Assembly (NCBI GenBank): GCA_029962745.1
Contig: CM057162.1
Location: 20,616,491-20,680,490, forward strand
Direction of reading: 5' to 3'
DNA: 64,000 bases
Source of the DNA: Echinometra lucunter
Taxonomy: Eukaryota > Echinodermata > Echinoidea > Camarodonta > Echinometridae
The notes beneath the pieces are model-generated. The model worked only from the letters and a program-made list of their open reading frames with translations, did not search any database and was not told where the DNA came from. Positions 24,401 to 39,400 of the stretch are shown here, in pieces. Within the stretch, counting starts at the first letter, position 1; the number at the start of each line of letters is the position of its first letter. Made by a program: the position numbers and the translations under genes.

Positions 24401-27400
24401 TGAGCAAAGTTGTAAACACCCTGAAGAAAGAAATGCGAATTGCTTTGGATTACCTGGAAATTGAGACTGCTAAAATATCCAAGAACCTTCAGAAAGCTGA
24501 GAAAAAACTTGATGATTGCATGAAAATGGTGAAAGTGGAAAAAGCGCAAAGTCAAAGTGAAGATGAAGAGGAAGAGGAGGAGGAGGAGGAGGAGGAAAGT
24601 GAAGAGGAAAAATCAGTGAGACGCACAAGGGGATCATCATCACAGAAAACAAAAAAGATAACCGTCCAAGTTAAACCAGGCGTGAAAGGCAAACTGAAAA
24701 AGCCGCTTCTCAAAGTTACACGGATTAGTGGCAGAAACAGTCCTTCAAGAAATCCGTCCCAAACTGTACAGTCAACTAAAGCTGTTAAAACTCCAACAAA
24801 AGTTTCCGGGCAGAATGTACGTACTGCACCTTTGCCTCGTGTATCACGCTCAACAAGATCAAAAGATACTCCTCTCGAAAGTGTAGAAGAAATCAAAGAT
24901 TTTGACAAAGAGAAGCTTTTTTCCAGTAGACTAGCTGTGTCTTTGACAAAAATAAGTGAAGATCTTGTCAAGAAAGCTTTAGAAAAAAATGAAGAACATA
25001 CTGAAGATGGTGACATAGAGTTGTCGGGTTTAAAAGAAGACCAAAGTAACTTTTCTGCATTAAAGAAGTCCACGAAAAAAATTTCAAGAAAGACTCTTTC
25101 CAGACAAAGTCCTGAAAGTAAGAGAGACTCTGAAGGTGAAGAAGAAATGAATGATGATGGTGATGACCAAGAGTCAGTCGAAGAGGGTGAAATTTTAAAT
25201 GTAAGAAGAGGAAGGTCAGGTAGATTTGTACCTAAAAAGAATCTTTCGAAAAACACTGCAGATCCGCGCGATTCAAAGAGTAGGCCTTGCAGATTGGATT
25301 CTGATAATTCTGATGTAGAAAAGGACTCTACCTCCGAGAAGTCCACCAGGAGCAGTTCCAGGAAGAATACAGATGGCACCTTGAAGGACAGAGGTAAAGA
25401 AGGTGACTCCAGTGATAAAGAAGAAGACAAACAACCCACTAGGTCGCCACGGTCACGAAGGTCAAAAAAGACCAAAGGAGATACGGGTGAGGCCACAGTT
25501 GATTCGAAGAAAGAGGAATCCTCAAGTAGCTCTTGGAGAGATAGGGTCAATTCCCCAGTTGAGAATGAGGAAAGCAGCAAACCCTCTGCAATTGACTCAC
25601 CCTACAGTGGCAGTGAAGATGATCAAGATCTACCCAAGAAGAAGTCAGAGCCATCAGCTTTTGCTGCACTTGCTGCAGGAATGTCTTCCTTTGGGGATTG
25701 GCGAGGGGCATCTGCAAAGGAGAAGGTGAAGAAGCGCTCACTTAATGATTTTGTCAAAATGTTGAACAGTCCTAAGAGGAGAAAGACAGATTCTGGGAAG
25801 AGAACCTCTCCAAGGAAAAAAGATGTTGAAAATGTGCCAAATGATAAAAGCAGTGAAGAAGATGACAGTGGATTGATGGAAGAGGAGAATAATGACGATG
25901 ACTTTCTTGAGAAGCAGACTGAGATGAAACTTCAAGCCAGAAATAATGAAACTCAAGATAATAACAAAATGGATGAAACAAATGGTACTGAACGAGAATT
26001 GGAAAGTTCAAGGGAGCATGAATCTCCTGAAGGAGAACAAAACCATTCCAAGGATTCTACTATGGGAAAAGACAGCAGTGAAGACATTCAAGCAGTCAAC
26101 AAAACTGGGTCTAAACACAGTGAGGAGGAATTTGAAAAGGAAACAGAGGGAGATGATGAATTCCCTGGCGATTCAATTGTCGGAAAGCGCATTCGCCATC
26201 GTTGCAGTATGGGCAAACATGGCCTCTACAAATGGTATGAAGGAACGGTTGTCCACAAGAGCTCTGCGAGTGAATTGTTGAAATTGGATGAAGAGCAGTT
26301 TGGTCATCTGAACAATCTATACACCTTCTATACGGTGAAGTACGACAATCATGATGAGCTTCATGCTAAAGCATTAGAATATGACTGGGACAGAGAAAAT
26401 TTGAAGTTCTGTTGAGGAGAATAGGTCATGCTGTTATGTATCAAGTATTCTAGCTGTGACACCTGTGGAAGGGAAGGGGATGGGAGGGGAAGCTAATGGG
26501 AAGGAAAAGGGGGTTGTGTCAAAGGACCAAAGCTTTTTTTTCATAGAGTAGAAATACAAATTTTCATTTTTACTACCCAGTGCTTCTTAGGAAAAAGATG
26601 CCATGAATATTTCCTGTTGTTCATTGCCCATCTGCTATTTAGTGTGATTACCATATCTATTCAAACCTGCGATACAGCCTGATTGTATCATATCATGATC
26701 ATACCCGGTATATAGGAACCTGTTTCCCCTTGTACACCCCATAACGCTCTGTCCGCATGCTCCAAAGATGGATGGATAGACAGTTTTTTTTGTTGAAGCA
26801 TAGCAATCTTTTGCTTTACTGATATGCTGTGGGCTATATAACCATCTGAGTCTCTATTTTTCATTACTGTTGCAATTTCATTTACTTAAATAGCAATTGT
26901 GTGGGCAGTGTAAATCCACTGTGTCAAGATTGCTTCTAGATGTTGATTTAGCCCCTGCCCCCTTTGGCTGGAAGGAAGTACATATATCCCCCCCCCCCCC
27001 CCTTTGCTCTCCCAACAATGTTATGGATTGTCTGAACAAGAATTTATTTGGGGCAGACCAAGCCTGCATGACTCTTTGCCCTATGATACTGCACACTGGA
27101 TCCTAATAAGGGGTTGATTGTATCCCCAATTTTCCTTACAACCTTCCTATACATGTATTTAATGATGTATGTCCACTTTCAACCGCACATCATCCATGTA
27201 TACTGCAGGGCTCTACAAACCCACTTGCCCGCTTGCTCAGGGCAAGTAAATATCATGAAAGGGCAAGTGAATTTTGAAGTCACTTGCCTGAAAGAATAAG
27301 TAAATTCAATCAAAGCTATAATGAGAACAAATGAAAAATCAATTAATATGATGCACATAGTGCGAGTACATCTTAGCAATCGCTAATTAATATCATTGCT

Positions 27401-30400
27401 ACAAAATTAAATTCAAACTGTCATGAATTTTCGTAATTTGTGGATACAGAGCAAGTGAGATATGTTTTCGGGCAAACAACATGTTTTGGGTCAGCAATTT
27501 TGAAAGAAACTTGCCCAACAGGCAAGCAGGAAGACAAGTTTTTGTAGAGCTCTCTACTGAACAGAAGCATGTCATGCATATGCACATGTGTACATGTAGA
27601 GTTGAAATTTATCGCAAGGAATCTGTTTTATCTGGATTGAAAATTGTACCATTTAGAGCTGGGGCCAGCAGAACTACCTCGTTATATCAGAGTTCTGTGT
27701 TAGGAGTTACCACTTAGGAACTGCAGATTATTTAAATGCTGAAAGTGAAAGACAATATCTGGTAACTTTGTAGACTTTACTTTATTGTGCCAACTTAACA
27801 ACTCACTCCTTTGCCATGTCTGAGAGTACTATTTGTTCTAGTAGAGCTGTGCAACTGTAGGCATTGCTCTTTTCTTGTTACCTTTTAAACTTTTGACTGT
27901 ATCATGTGCAGTTGACTTTGCGTAAGTCGAATCTGTTCGGGCTGCAGAAGATGTCCTTCCAAATTTGATTTAATAGTGAGGTGTAAATAGACCATGTTTT
28001 GCATAGTTGGGTTACCAAAAAAATAAATTATTCAACTTTTAAAAGGAAAATTTGACTTGCGTGACTTTGAGTTATGCAGAGTTAATCCATATTTTTGCAA
28101 GAATTTTAGTGTAAACTTTAGTTTAAGTTTTTGAGTCCTGAAATCTGGAAAAGGTTGATTTTGTGTCTAGTATTATTGTAGGAATACTTGGTTAAGTCTT
28201 TGATTGCCCTGTTTGTTCATTATAAGGCTATTAATATTCTGTCAGGAAAGTCACCGATGTTTCCTTGGAGTTGCTGATACCCTGGACATGGTATACTTGT
28301 AGATTTTATGGCACTTTGTTTTGTAGCGCACTTATTTTTTTTTAGACCCCGCTACTCAATTTTGGACAGCCTAATATGTTTGTACTGTATAGTGAATGTG
28401 AATACCGTACATTAATGTTCTTACATGATGTGATACATCTTCAGACCTCTCGTCCATTCTGAATTTGGAGGAAAAAATCTGAATTTTAACCATTCCAAGC
28501 TCTTGCTTCGATATGGTTTCCCTATTTTTATTGATAAATTTACTACACACATCTATGGGAAATGCTGTTTCTTTTCTAATTTTGAGCAAAATCATCCCTA
28601 TTTTTCGGTCAGAAAGGTTGGGAGGTCTGCGCCGTGCTGTCAGTCAGTCTTTACCACATTGTCATATTCACTAGAGTGAGCAGATAACAAATATCATTCA
28701 GTCATTGATATTAATTTGTACAAAGTCCCTTTTTTCTTGAGCTTATTTCTCTTACTGTTTCCATCGAATTTTTTTTTCCTTCATGTTTTACAATCACAGG
28801 TAATGTTACTACTATTTTTAATGGTGTAATCTTGACCTACATGTATATTTGATGTGACCTTTGTATGACAAACCTTCTCTATTATTCATCTAACAGTGGC
28901 TAAGTTGAATTGTTAGTAGTAGTACTTTGCATCAAATGTTTACAAAAACGGGAGTTTCATAAAGAGTTATGTTGGACTTAGTGGCACATAAATTCCTAGT
29001 TGTGTGCTGTATATTATTATGCATCACCGAATTGGTCAGATCATGCTCAGGGGATGCGTGCTATTGGGAAGTTTATCAATAAGTGTAAGCGTTAAATACG
29101 GGATGCGCATTGGCGTTTATGCATGACTCTGAGTCTAACTTAACTCTTTGTGAAACATCCCCAAATTCGTAAATTACAATGTAAATCTCTAGTTTCACTC
29201 TTTCATCTTACCTCCAACATATTACCTGTTGAGTATGAGTATGAATTTTGGTTTAGCCCAAAGCAGTACAGAAGTTTATTCAGGGCAAAATTTATCAGTT
29301 TTTCCTCCTCAATTGCCAACAATTTTTGTCCCCCCCCCCCCTTCTGCATAGTTATACATGAACCAGTGTAAATGTTTGATAGTTATAAAATTTAAAAGAA
29401 AATTAAGATATAATTGACACTGAAACATAGTGATCATATATTTTTAACCTTGCTGCCAATTCAAAAACTTTGATGATTAGTTACAATTAATTTTCTTATG
29501 CAAGAATTAACGTAATACATTGCAAATGGACTCAAAGTTTTTCAGTTCCTTTTCCCCTTTTTGCTTGTGTGTAACTCCTAGCATTCTGGATAAGGTCCCG
29601 TGAAATTCATTAGTTGTTGATCATCCCCACCTGCTTCCTTGTTTGCACCTCTTTCTTTTTATATTTGATATTTTGATTTTCAGTGGAAAAAAAAAGTTAA
29701 AAATTAGCAGTGAAGAAACTTGATTTTTTCACAACTTACCAGAATATCAAAATCAATATTTCTTGTCCAAATCATACTCATTTTAGGGTCATTATACAGC
29801 AAGGTTGATTGATGCAAATGAAATGTTAAATTGCACCATATAGTACACATGGCAACCATCTTCGGAAAAATATCAAATACCAAATAACATGGTACCCCCT
29901 CCTCATTTTCCAAAAACTCGGGCGATCAACAACTAATTGATATTACAGGGCCTAATGAAGTACTGCAAAAGTGTCACTAAAAAAAGTAGACTCCACCCAA
30001 GTTGTCTTGGGCTTAGTATCCAACATGTAAATTCAGATGAGACTTATGTCCTTTGCACACGAACCGTCATTTGCTACTTTGGGAATGCCGTTGGCAAGGG
30101 TGATGTAGAAGTGCATGCATGCAAAACAAGGTAAACATTTTGTTTAATTACTGGAGTGTATAAATTCATATTCAAAATCAATCAAGCAATCACAGAATAT
30201 CTACCCTGCTCTGATCGGTCTTTAGATTGCGAGTTCGTATCTGTTTGAACATTGTATAGTTCAATGTTCACACAGGAAAAATTTACTGTAAAGCTGATCA
30301 GCTTTTCATACGATGAATTTTAGCCCTGTGTAAAAAGGTCCTGTGAACTAATGAAACCAAGCTGACATCTCCTCGTATTAGTGCATGGAAAACTCAACTC

Positions 30401-33400
30401 TATCACGTCACACAACTGCACATATTACACATGAGTGTCGGCTCACTCTCACTCGCGTGCATAACAGTTGCAGTCCAGTGGGGTAGTAAAAAAAAAAAAA
30501 AAATCGACCGACTGACCTAATTTTCGAATTTTGTGCACGTTAGGGCAACATAACAATTTTTTTTTTTTTTGGCCTTAAGCCTATGGGATTGAGAAACGGA
30601 GAATTTAGGCCCTAATTTGACGAAAGGAAGCAAGTGACCGAAGGGACATTTCCGGTAAAAGAGCAAAATGTATCTCTCATTTACACGGACACCAATGCAA
30701 TACCATGATGTCTTGCCTAACATATCTCTTAGGAGGATGAGTGTTCATGCATAGAATTTGGCCTGGAAGAAGGGCACACTACATGTCGGTAGAATATGAA
30801 TCAGTAACTCAAAGTTTGTTGATATGTCAATTGCTTCCTTTTGTCAAGGTAGGGCAGACTGTAGTCAGTGGGTCAATTAAGAGAGAACATGGACATCGGA
30901 CATCGCCTCAAAAGTCAAATTAAGGAAATATTGCAATACTTGTGGGTTTAGTAGTAGTTAAAGAAAAAAGTTTCATTGGAAATTATCGGTATGAATATTG
31001 CTTTTAAAGTAAGTGCACCGTATTGTATTCCCATTCTGCTGTAAAAGAATTAGGTTGAGTAATCACTTTGAAGGCGTGATAAATTTGGCCTCATGCATAC
31101 GCATTGCATATGCATTTTGAGAAACATTTTCCTCTAATCATTCATTTGAAAAAAACAAAAAACGAAAAGGAAAGAAAAAAATGTTTTCTGTAGCTGCAGC
31201 ACCATTGCATTGAGTATAATGCATTGTTAATGCAAAACCATTTTCTTTTTCACCTTTATGACACTACACATTGCACAATTGACCCATTTTTTGCCAAAAG
31301 CAATTACTTTTCATTTCTCTGCGTGTACATCTATTTTGGCCATAATCTTAACAAAATAACAGTTCTTGCCATGTAAACTACTTATTATCCAGAAAATTCA
31401 GGAATGGTGAAAGTTTTTATTTGTTTTTAATAACAGTAGGTCAACAAGAAATGCTTTAGTGATTGCCTGCTCAAGTTACATGTAATCGTTCCCATGTTCA
31501 TTTGAGGAGCAGAAATCAGCAACTGCTGTATTAAAATGTATTATATGCATAAGCTGTTATGTTGTAAATGTACTTTGAAATGTATTGTATATATTCTTAT
31601 TGTATGTACGGCATTGTTAGTTGTGTAAGAGTTTTGTGAATTTCTTTTTTTAGAGCTTGATGTGTAACTTTATAACGTGAACGTACCTGCCATTAAATGG
31701 CAAGATATTTTCAAGCATCCATTTTGAATGGGTTAGTTTGCTGAAAGAAATACTATCCATTGGCAATTTAATGCAAGTAAATGTCATCAGGTACATGTAT
31801 AGTGCATTATTTCTTTTCTGCTGTAGAAATTGCATTCTTTCAAAGTTTGCTACTTGTATTTTTGATAATGTTGTACAGAGTGTTTCATAAAAAAGGAAAC
31901 CCAACTTTCCCTTGTTGTACATGTATCTCATCTAATATACTTAGGTAAATATTTAAAAATACATCATTAAACAGGCAATTTCTTCAGCTTTCATTTATAA
32001 TGATAATATGTTACATTTACATAGCGCATTATGTAAATTATACTTCATTGTGCTTTACAATGTTACTATCATGGTTACAGTTCACTATTCCGAAGGTTCA
32101 TTAGTCCAAAAATGAAAAAGGTTTGTTTTTCCGAAGGTTCGTTAATCCAAAAACGAAATAAGGTTTGTTATTCTGAATGTTCGTTAGTCAGAAAAGGAAA
32201 TAAGGTTTGTTAGTTTGCTTTCTTGTAATTGAATGTAAAATACATTTTTCTTGACTTCTGTGCACAGACTACCTTTCACATTACTCAAGAACTAACCTTC
32301 ATATTCATTCAAACAGTAGTATCATATGAAAGATGAAGAAATGGTCTTTGACATCAAATCCATCAGGATGTAATTATTTCCAAAGTAACTGATAGGAAAA
32401 GTTGGGTTTCCAGTTTTAAAAATGGTACACATGTTTATGTTCTGTTTTTTTAATTTTTTTAAAATTTTCAGATTCATTCATCCTTTGCTGCTCAAGTGCT
32501 TATATTTTACTGGATTTATTTTCTGGGGGTGTTTCACAAAGACTAAGATTGACTCAGATGGCTCTTAACTATAGCAGGCCATTCATGCCACTGTTTGCTT
32601 TTACCATCGGTCTCTCAAGGGATACGCAAATAATTGTCACAAATTTGAATAATTTACATTTTTTGTTTTCTTCATCAATGAACTATAAAAAAATGTCAAT
32701 TTTGCAGATTTGTGAGCATGATTTGCAAATCCTTTGAGAGATCCATGGTGAAAGAAAACATGAATGGCCAGCCATATAGTTAAGTGCGATTTTAGTCAAT
32801 CTTAGTCTTTGTGAAACACCCCCCCCCCTGATCAGATAAAAAAGCTCATTTAGACTGATAACTGGTTTATGAAGGATTCTTGTAGCATATTGTCTCTTTA
32901 TAAAGAAAAAACAAATTGAATGACAAATTTGACCTTTGTACTGTAACATGAAAGTTTCAATCAATTGTACCTTTTGTTTCTGGAGAAAATATAACCTACT
33001 ATGTATGAACTTTATTCGTAGAAAGGGTTTACGGTTCACCATGTGGTAAGTCCTGAGGGACTATAGATAAAGTGGATAGAGATGGAGGTGAAATAGAGAG
33101 GCGAGAAAGTAGGAAAATTGGAGGGCAGAGTATCTTTCGAAATCTGGGTGAAGTCCTAAAAAGGACTGTAAACCAGAAGAGATGAGAGGATTGAGTTGGT
33201 GAAGAGATGAGTAGGCTTGAGTCGGCGAGAGGTGAGAAGACTTGAAGATAAGACTCGACGTTTCGGGCAGCTTGACTGTCCGTCTTCAGGAGGCCATAAT
33301 CTTAACAAAATAACAGTTCTTGCCATGTAAAGACTAAGATTGACTCAGATGGCTTTATGATTGATGGGAGCTTGAAATCAATTTCATATTGCAGAAATAT

Positions 33401-36400
33401 GTACATTTTGTTATGGCAAGAATGAAAATACATTACATTTTCGAAATCGACTGAAGTCAATTTCAGTGCTGCAGGGACCTTGCTTGAAACAAAAATTATG
33501 GTATTTTAGAATGTCCTGTAGTTTTTTTCTTCTTTTTATAGGTTTTATTTTATTATATTTTTTAGTGAATCTTATCCCCCTTTTGTAATTTGAACTGTGT
33601 GATCGGTCAGTTTTCACAGACAATCAGAATGATTAATCTTACCATTTTTTCAGCATCCTTGGGTGAGTTGATCACATAATCTTATTGGTCAGTCGTAAAG
33701 TATTATGAGAAGCCCTGTGGCTGGTTCTAAATTACTGTAGTTCGAGTGTACAAGTGCTGTTGTTTAAAATATTTATTCAAATGAGAAATCTTTCATCCTG
33801 AACATTATAAAACTTGTGGTAGACCTCTCTTTTGGAAAGAAAAGCAGGATAAATTTGTGTTTTCATTGTATTTTTTTCTTATGACCTTGTTCTATATCTA
33901 GAGAAGGTAACTACTTTTTATTGTCAGATCGTCTGTGTATTTCAGAACTCTTTTAGTCTTGTAAGCTGTATAATATACATTAATATGCTAATAAGATTAA
34001 CTCATTTCCAAATCTACCTATATTGTTTTTATCACTGCTCTTTCATTTCCACCTGATCTTGTGTCTAGTGATGTAATAATTGAAATGATATTTTGCAGCA
34101 TACTGTTGTAAAACAGACAACAGAGCCCTGTTGCATAAAACTTACCATCTCTTTCGTTAATGGTAACTATCATGGTAACATTGCTCAACAGCCATAGAGG
34201 GGGACATGAAAGGAGGAGAGATGGAAAAAAATAAGAGAGCGGAAGTGAGAGAGTAGAGCGGCAGGCAAGGAAAGGAGCTAGAGGAAGGGGCAGGGAGGAG
34301 AATCGAGAGAGAAAGAAGGGGAGAGGGGGAGAGATTGAAAAAACCCACCAAAAAATGGAATTGGGAAGAGAGGTGGCATAAAAAAAAGAGATAAGGTGAA
34401 CAGATGAATCAAGAGAGAGAGAGAGGACGTGATGGAAAGTTGGTTTTTAATAGAAAAAACTTGGTGATCAGACATGTCGAAGCTTGGGTTTGAGGTTTTG
34501 GTTATATTAGGGTTTTGGTTATATTAGGGTTTGGGTTAAATGCTAAGGCTGTTGCAGGGTGAGGGATAGGCACTGTCTATGCAAGGTGTCTGCTCCAAAG
34601 TATGATTCAGGAATTTGCTTTATTGGTAGTAACACTTGAGCGCAGAGTAATTGTGGGTTGGAATCCTTGGTGGATGGGGGAGGGGAAACGTATCCCCTCC
34701 CAATTTTAGAACCCTTTTTGATACCAAGAAAATGGTTCATGTAAATATGATAGTAAAATGTAAAATATTTTCTGACCATTTCCCTACACTACAGGTGAAA
34801 GCAGCAGAGGCTTTGCTTGACTGTCCAGAGGTCGTTGAAGGGTCATACGAGAAGGGCTCCACCTACTGGTGTATCTTCTGTTCGCGGGACGTTCCTCGAC
34901 ATGCGCAGGATGGGCTTCTTACAGTCAAATTGGCAATGTTTATTGAACATTTGTGCAGGTAAGAGCATTCTTTTTGGTAGTTTAATAAAGAGGATGACTA
35001 TTCATCATCAAAAAATGCTTTTAATATGATGATTAAATTGCTTTGTTCATTTTTTCTTTTAATATAAAATTTTGCCTATCTATATATTGCATTTAAAATG
35101 AGATTTTCTAACTTTTATTGAAGGTTTTTGCATAAGCTTATAGCTAATTTAATGGGCTAATTTCCTCAAGATTTACAATCAATCCTGAAATATATTACTT
35201 TGCTTACAAAACTCTTAGGTTAAATATCCCAGGACCAAAATCCAGATGCTTCAGTGAATCACAAAGTCTGGCATCTACCACTTGATCTACCAAATGCATC
35301 ATGTTGATCTGGGAAGAGGTTACTTATAAGCTGAAATTTTGCAGTGGCTTAATTTTCACAATTATATCCTCACTAAAATTTCCACTCAGTTAAATGCCTT
35401 TATTCCAGTATAGGAGCAGCAATCAAAATGTGAAAATAATAGTAACATATCAAAGTTGTCCTGAATCGCTAAAATATCTGTAAGCTAAAATATTATTCAT
35501 ACAGTACTACTTGAATTACAGATGGGATGTTACTACATGAAAAAGAAAGATCATGTCGATCATTATATTACAAATCAAAATATGTGACTTTGATGTTTTT
35601 TATATACATGTACCAGTGATTCACACAGTCTAGCATCTACCACGTACTATCGCTTGCATCATGCTGACCAGGAGAAGATAAAACGGCGCCTGGTCTTCTC
35701 TGCGGAGGACTACAGTCGGTTCAAGACCAAGCTAGCCCAGGCCCTGAACCAGTTTGAAAACAAGTCGTACTCAGATTTACAAGAGGTGAGTTGGGTAGGA
35801 AGGTAACCATACCATCTTTATAGCTAGAGAGGCATCAACACAGTAGCCCTGTTCATACATTGTATTACCCACAAATGTTATGCCTATTTTATGGATACGC
35901 TTTGGACTGCTGGTAATATGAATGGCTCCCACTGAATATTGTGATATTTTGCTTCCTCCTATTTTACGCTTACTTTGTTTCTATTTGACACCTATTTTGC
36001 TCTGCAAAACCTAGTAATATTACTGTGATATTGCTGATATCTGTATGAAGAGCATCCGCAAAATTGGTGCAACATTTACAGCTTGTGCAGTGGTGTGTAG
36101 CATCTCATCAGTGCGTTTGACCCTAAGACAAATGCGCATTGTACACTGGGTATTACCAGGATGCAATGTGGGATGTATTTGCTGAGATAACAGAATACTG
36201 TAATATTGCAGATGCGGATATGAACGGGGGTGAAGGGGAGAATACCGCAATATTATGGCAATATTAGCTTTTTCCCTGTAATATGAATGGTGTCCACCGG
36301 AAATCGCATATTAATATGCATCGGTAATATTGCCGTATTGGGTAATATAAATAGGCTGCAAAGGAGAAATGCTTTATACTCACATTTAGAAGAGGTCAAT

Positions 36401-39400
36401 TTGATTTCAGGGAAATTTTTCATCTGCTTTTTAAAAAAATGTAGAAGGACTTTATGATATTGTTGATACAAAACAATCACTTTCATTGGATATTTTACAT
36501 TGCTTTTTGTTTATATTACAACATTTAATTTTCAAACCTATCCCAGTAAGGTTTCTGAACATGGTTTGCTTTCTATCCTGTTATATGTAAATGATATTCA
36601 TGCATTTGCAGTCCCTACACAATTAAGGATGAATCACAAGTCATTTTGATGGTGTGGGTTTGAATCCCACCGCTGCCACCACGCAATTCAGGATGGATCA
36701 GGCACAACTTTATAGTACAGTTTGTTGGAGTTTTAATGGAGAGTAACAGATTGTATCAGACACACATGTGCAGTTGACAATCAACACAGATGGTGCTGTG
36801 ACTAATACAATATCAATCATCAACTTAACTGGTGCTGCATTTTGATATTACAGTAGTATAATACTTTTGATGTCATCTTTATATTTTGTAGAGTGCATCT
36901 AAGATACGTAGGTTAGAGAAGGAGCGTTTACAAGTTGCTCAAGAAACCCCGTCAAAATCTGAAGCGAGTCAGCCAGTGTCATCTCAAGGTCATGCATCAG
37001 AGGAAAGTTCAAATACTCAAGAAAGGTATTTTTGTTTATTCATTCATTCATTCATTCACTCATTCACGCATTCGTTGGATCATTCCTTGATTCATTGCTT
37101 CGTTGATTAATTTATACATTTGTATCTTCATTCATTAATTTATTCATTCATTCAATTATTCACTCATTCATTCATTTAATCATTCATCCATTCATGCACT
37201 CATTACCGCAGACATGCATGCCTTGGCATCTGCATTTATTTTCTCGAGTGTGTGCCACAAAAGATGTCAATGGCAGGGATTGAGCCAGGGTAATCTTTTT
37301 TTTTTTTTTTTGGCAAGAATAGCAGTTTCTATTCACTATATTAATCATGATAATGAGATAATTTTTTAAGTGGGGGAGGGGGAGGTCAATTTTCCATCTT
37401 ATTTCAAGGCCTTCTTCATTTGCATACTAGTTTTATTATCAAATCTTAATCTATTGCATGAAGTTTTTTTTATTTATTCAGTGAAATTACCTTTAGAAAT
37501 TTAGTTTTTCCTAATAAAAACCAGAATTTTTGAAACTCAGGTATTGATTAATCAAATGATTCTCTTGTATAATTTTGTTTTCTTGGATTGTTTTATAGAA
37601 TCATTGACCAGCAGCAGACTAGGAGTAGACAGATCTTAGGCAGAGTTCGAACCATAGGGGTTATATCATCAGGAGGACTTGCATCTATTGGTACACACGT
37701 AAGATGTCATCTCACTTTTTCTACGAGTAACGGATAGACCGATCCGAAAATTGATTTGTGGCCTGGGCAGCGCCATTACTGTGCTGTCACCCATAGTGCG
37801 TAATGTAATCTTTGTGCGCTACATTTCATTTCATTTCATTTAATTTATTTTTTTCCATTTTCAAGTCAGATATAACATACATAATTTTCATTCACCTATG
37901 CTGCATTGTTATATTGTTGCGCTTTGTATCTTGTGGAAAAGGCGCTATAGAAATATCTACTATTCTTCTTCTTATTGTTATTGTTGTATGTATAACTCTA
38001 TATGGCAGGACACCGCAGTAATGGCTGATCATCTGCTGCCCTCAACGATAAGAGCCAGATCGGTTGGGGCGGGGTTCGTCTCTCCTGATACTTTCGGGTT
38101 AATGGAATGCTGCAGCAACAATATTCTCAAAAAAATAAGTCTGCTTATGCGGAGAATGAGATTTTACAGCGCAAAATTTTCATCGGAATTTAATAGATGT
38201 GAGTGTCATTAAGGGATTTAAACCCTTAGCTGTCATATTTAATGAGTTGTAATCATGATTATACTGCACTTAAGGAATGCAGTCACAGAGGAATGAAATA
38301 TAAATTGTTGCTAGTCTGGGGAGGCAATTTGCTTGTAATGAACCATTGCTTCTTGCTGGTAACAGCTCACTTGGATTATCTTGATTTATATCCCTTCTAT
38401 GAATATTCATGGTTCTGAAGACGTGATTGGTCAGTTAGGGCTTTTACCTTTATTTCAATCTATTTATGCACCTCTTCTTATATTTCATTCCTCTGTGACT
38501 GACCTCTTTATTGATATATATATCTCTCTCTCTCCATCTAATCCATTCTTCATCAACCCTTCATAACTGGGCATGTTCGCTCAATTGATAGAGTGTCTGC
38601 CTCATGAACAGGAGGTTGCAGGTTCGATCCTTAGCCGAGTCACACCAAAGACTTAAAAAACAGGACCTTCTGCCTTCTAGCAAGGTGCTCGGCATATAAA
38701 CATGGAGAAAGGTAGAAATAACATATTATGTTATGCAGGGCTTGCTGGGAGAGCAGTTGAAAAACTGAAGTGGCTACCCTGGGTAAATAAGACATTATTA
38801 TTATTATTATTATTAAAAACCTTTCTGTTTTTTTTCTTGTCTTGTAGTCCAAGCATGCTTCATTAGAAGGGAACATACACACTGGTGCCCCGCCCCCTTG
38901 GTTAACATCAGACTCAGATGATAAAGAAACACCAAGGGTAATTGGACCGGTAGCTGAAGACTTCCAGAAACACTGTAAGGACACACACAGTCTGATCCAT
39001 TTTATGAAAGATAAAACAATTTGATTTGTTAAAGAGAGAAATGAAATAATGTTTTTATATTATATCAAACTTTATTTCTTAGATCTCACTTTTCAGATGT
39101 TGGTAGGGACATCGCTGATTTATTATAGTTGTTGCTATTCTTTAAGTCGATGGAGATGAAATTTTGAATCAGATTACACCGACTTTCTAGAGGAGAATTA
39201 GCAAAAGCATATAGTCCTTTGGTTGGGATTTCTGGCCGATATAGGTCTCAGCTATGTAATGAGGTGCTAACTTCAGATATTTTCTGTTTTCATTTTCAGT
39301 GGAGAGAGAGAAGAAGAGGAAGCTGAATCCAAACCGAGTGGGAGCCAAGTTTGATCATGTGACCGCTACCAGCGAGGAATGGCTCCCATCGTTTGGCAGG

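Noticed and set aside
23847..24419. Minus-strand poly-Ser frame
   Set aside because: Mirror of Asp/Glu tracts in the sense gene, not a protein.
24552..25580. Long open frame on the minus strand (342 codons, Ser/Leu-rich)
   Set aside because: Antisense shadow of the acidic coding exon: GAA/GAT-rich sense codons read as TTC/ATC antisense. No domain, start or splice context.
33233..33291. Retroelement terminal sequence (ACTCGACGTTTCGGGCAGCT)
   Set aside because: Similar phrases are known near ends of some retroelements, but no coding part is present here and the stretch is too short to assign.
34497..34540. Telomere-like TTAGGG words
   Set aside because: Only a couple of GGTTTTGGTTATATTAGG copies; the unit is not TTAGGG.
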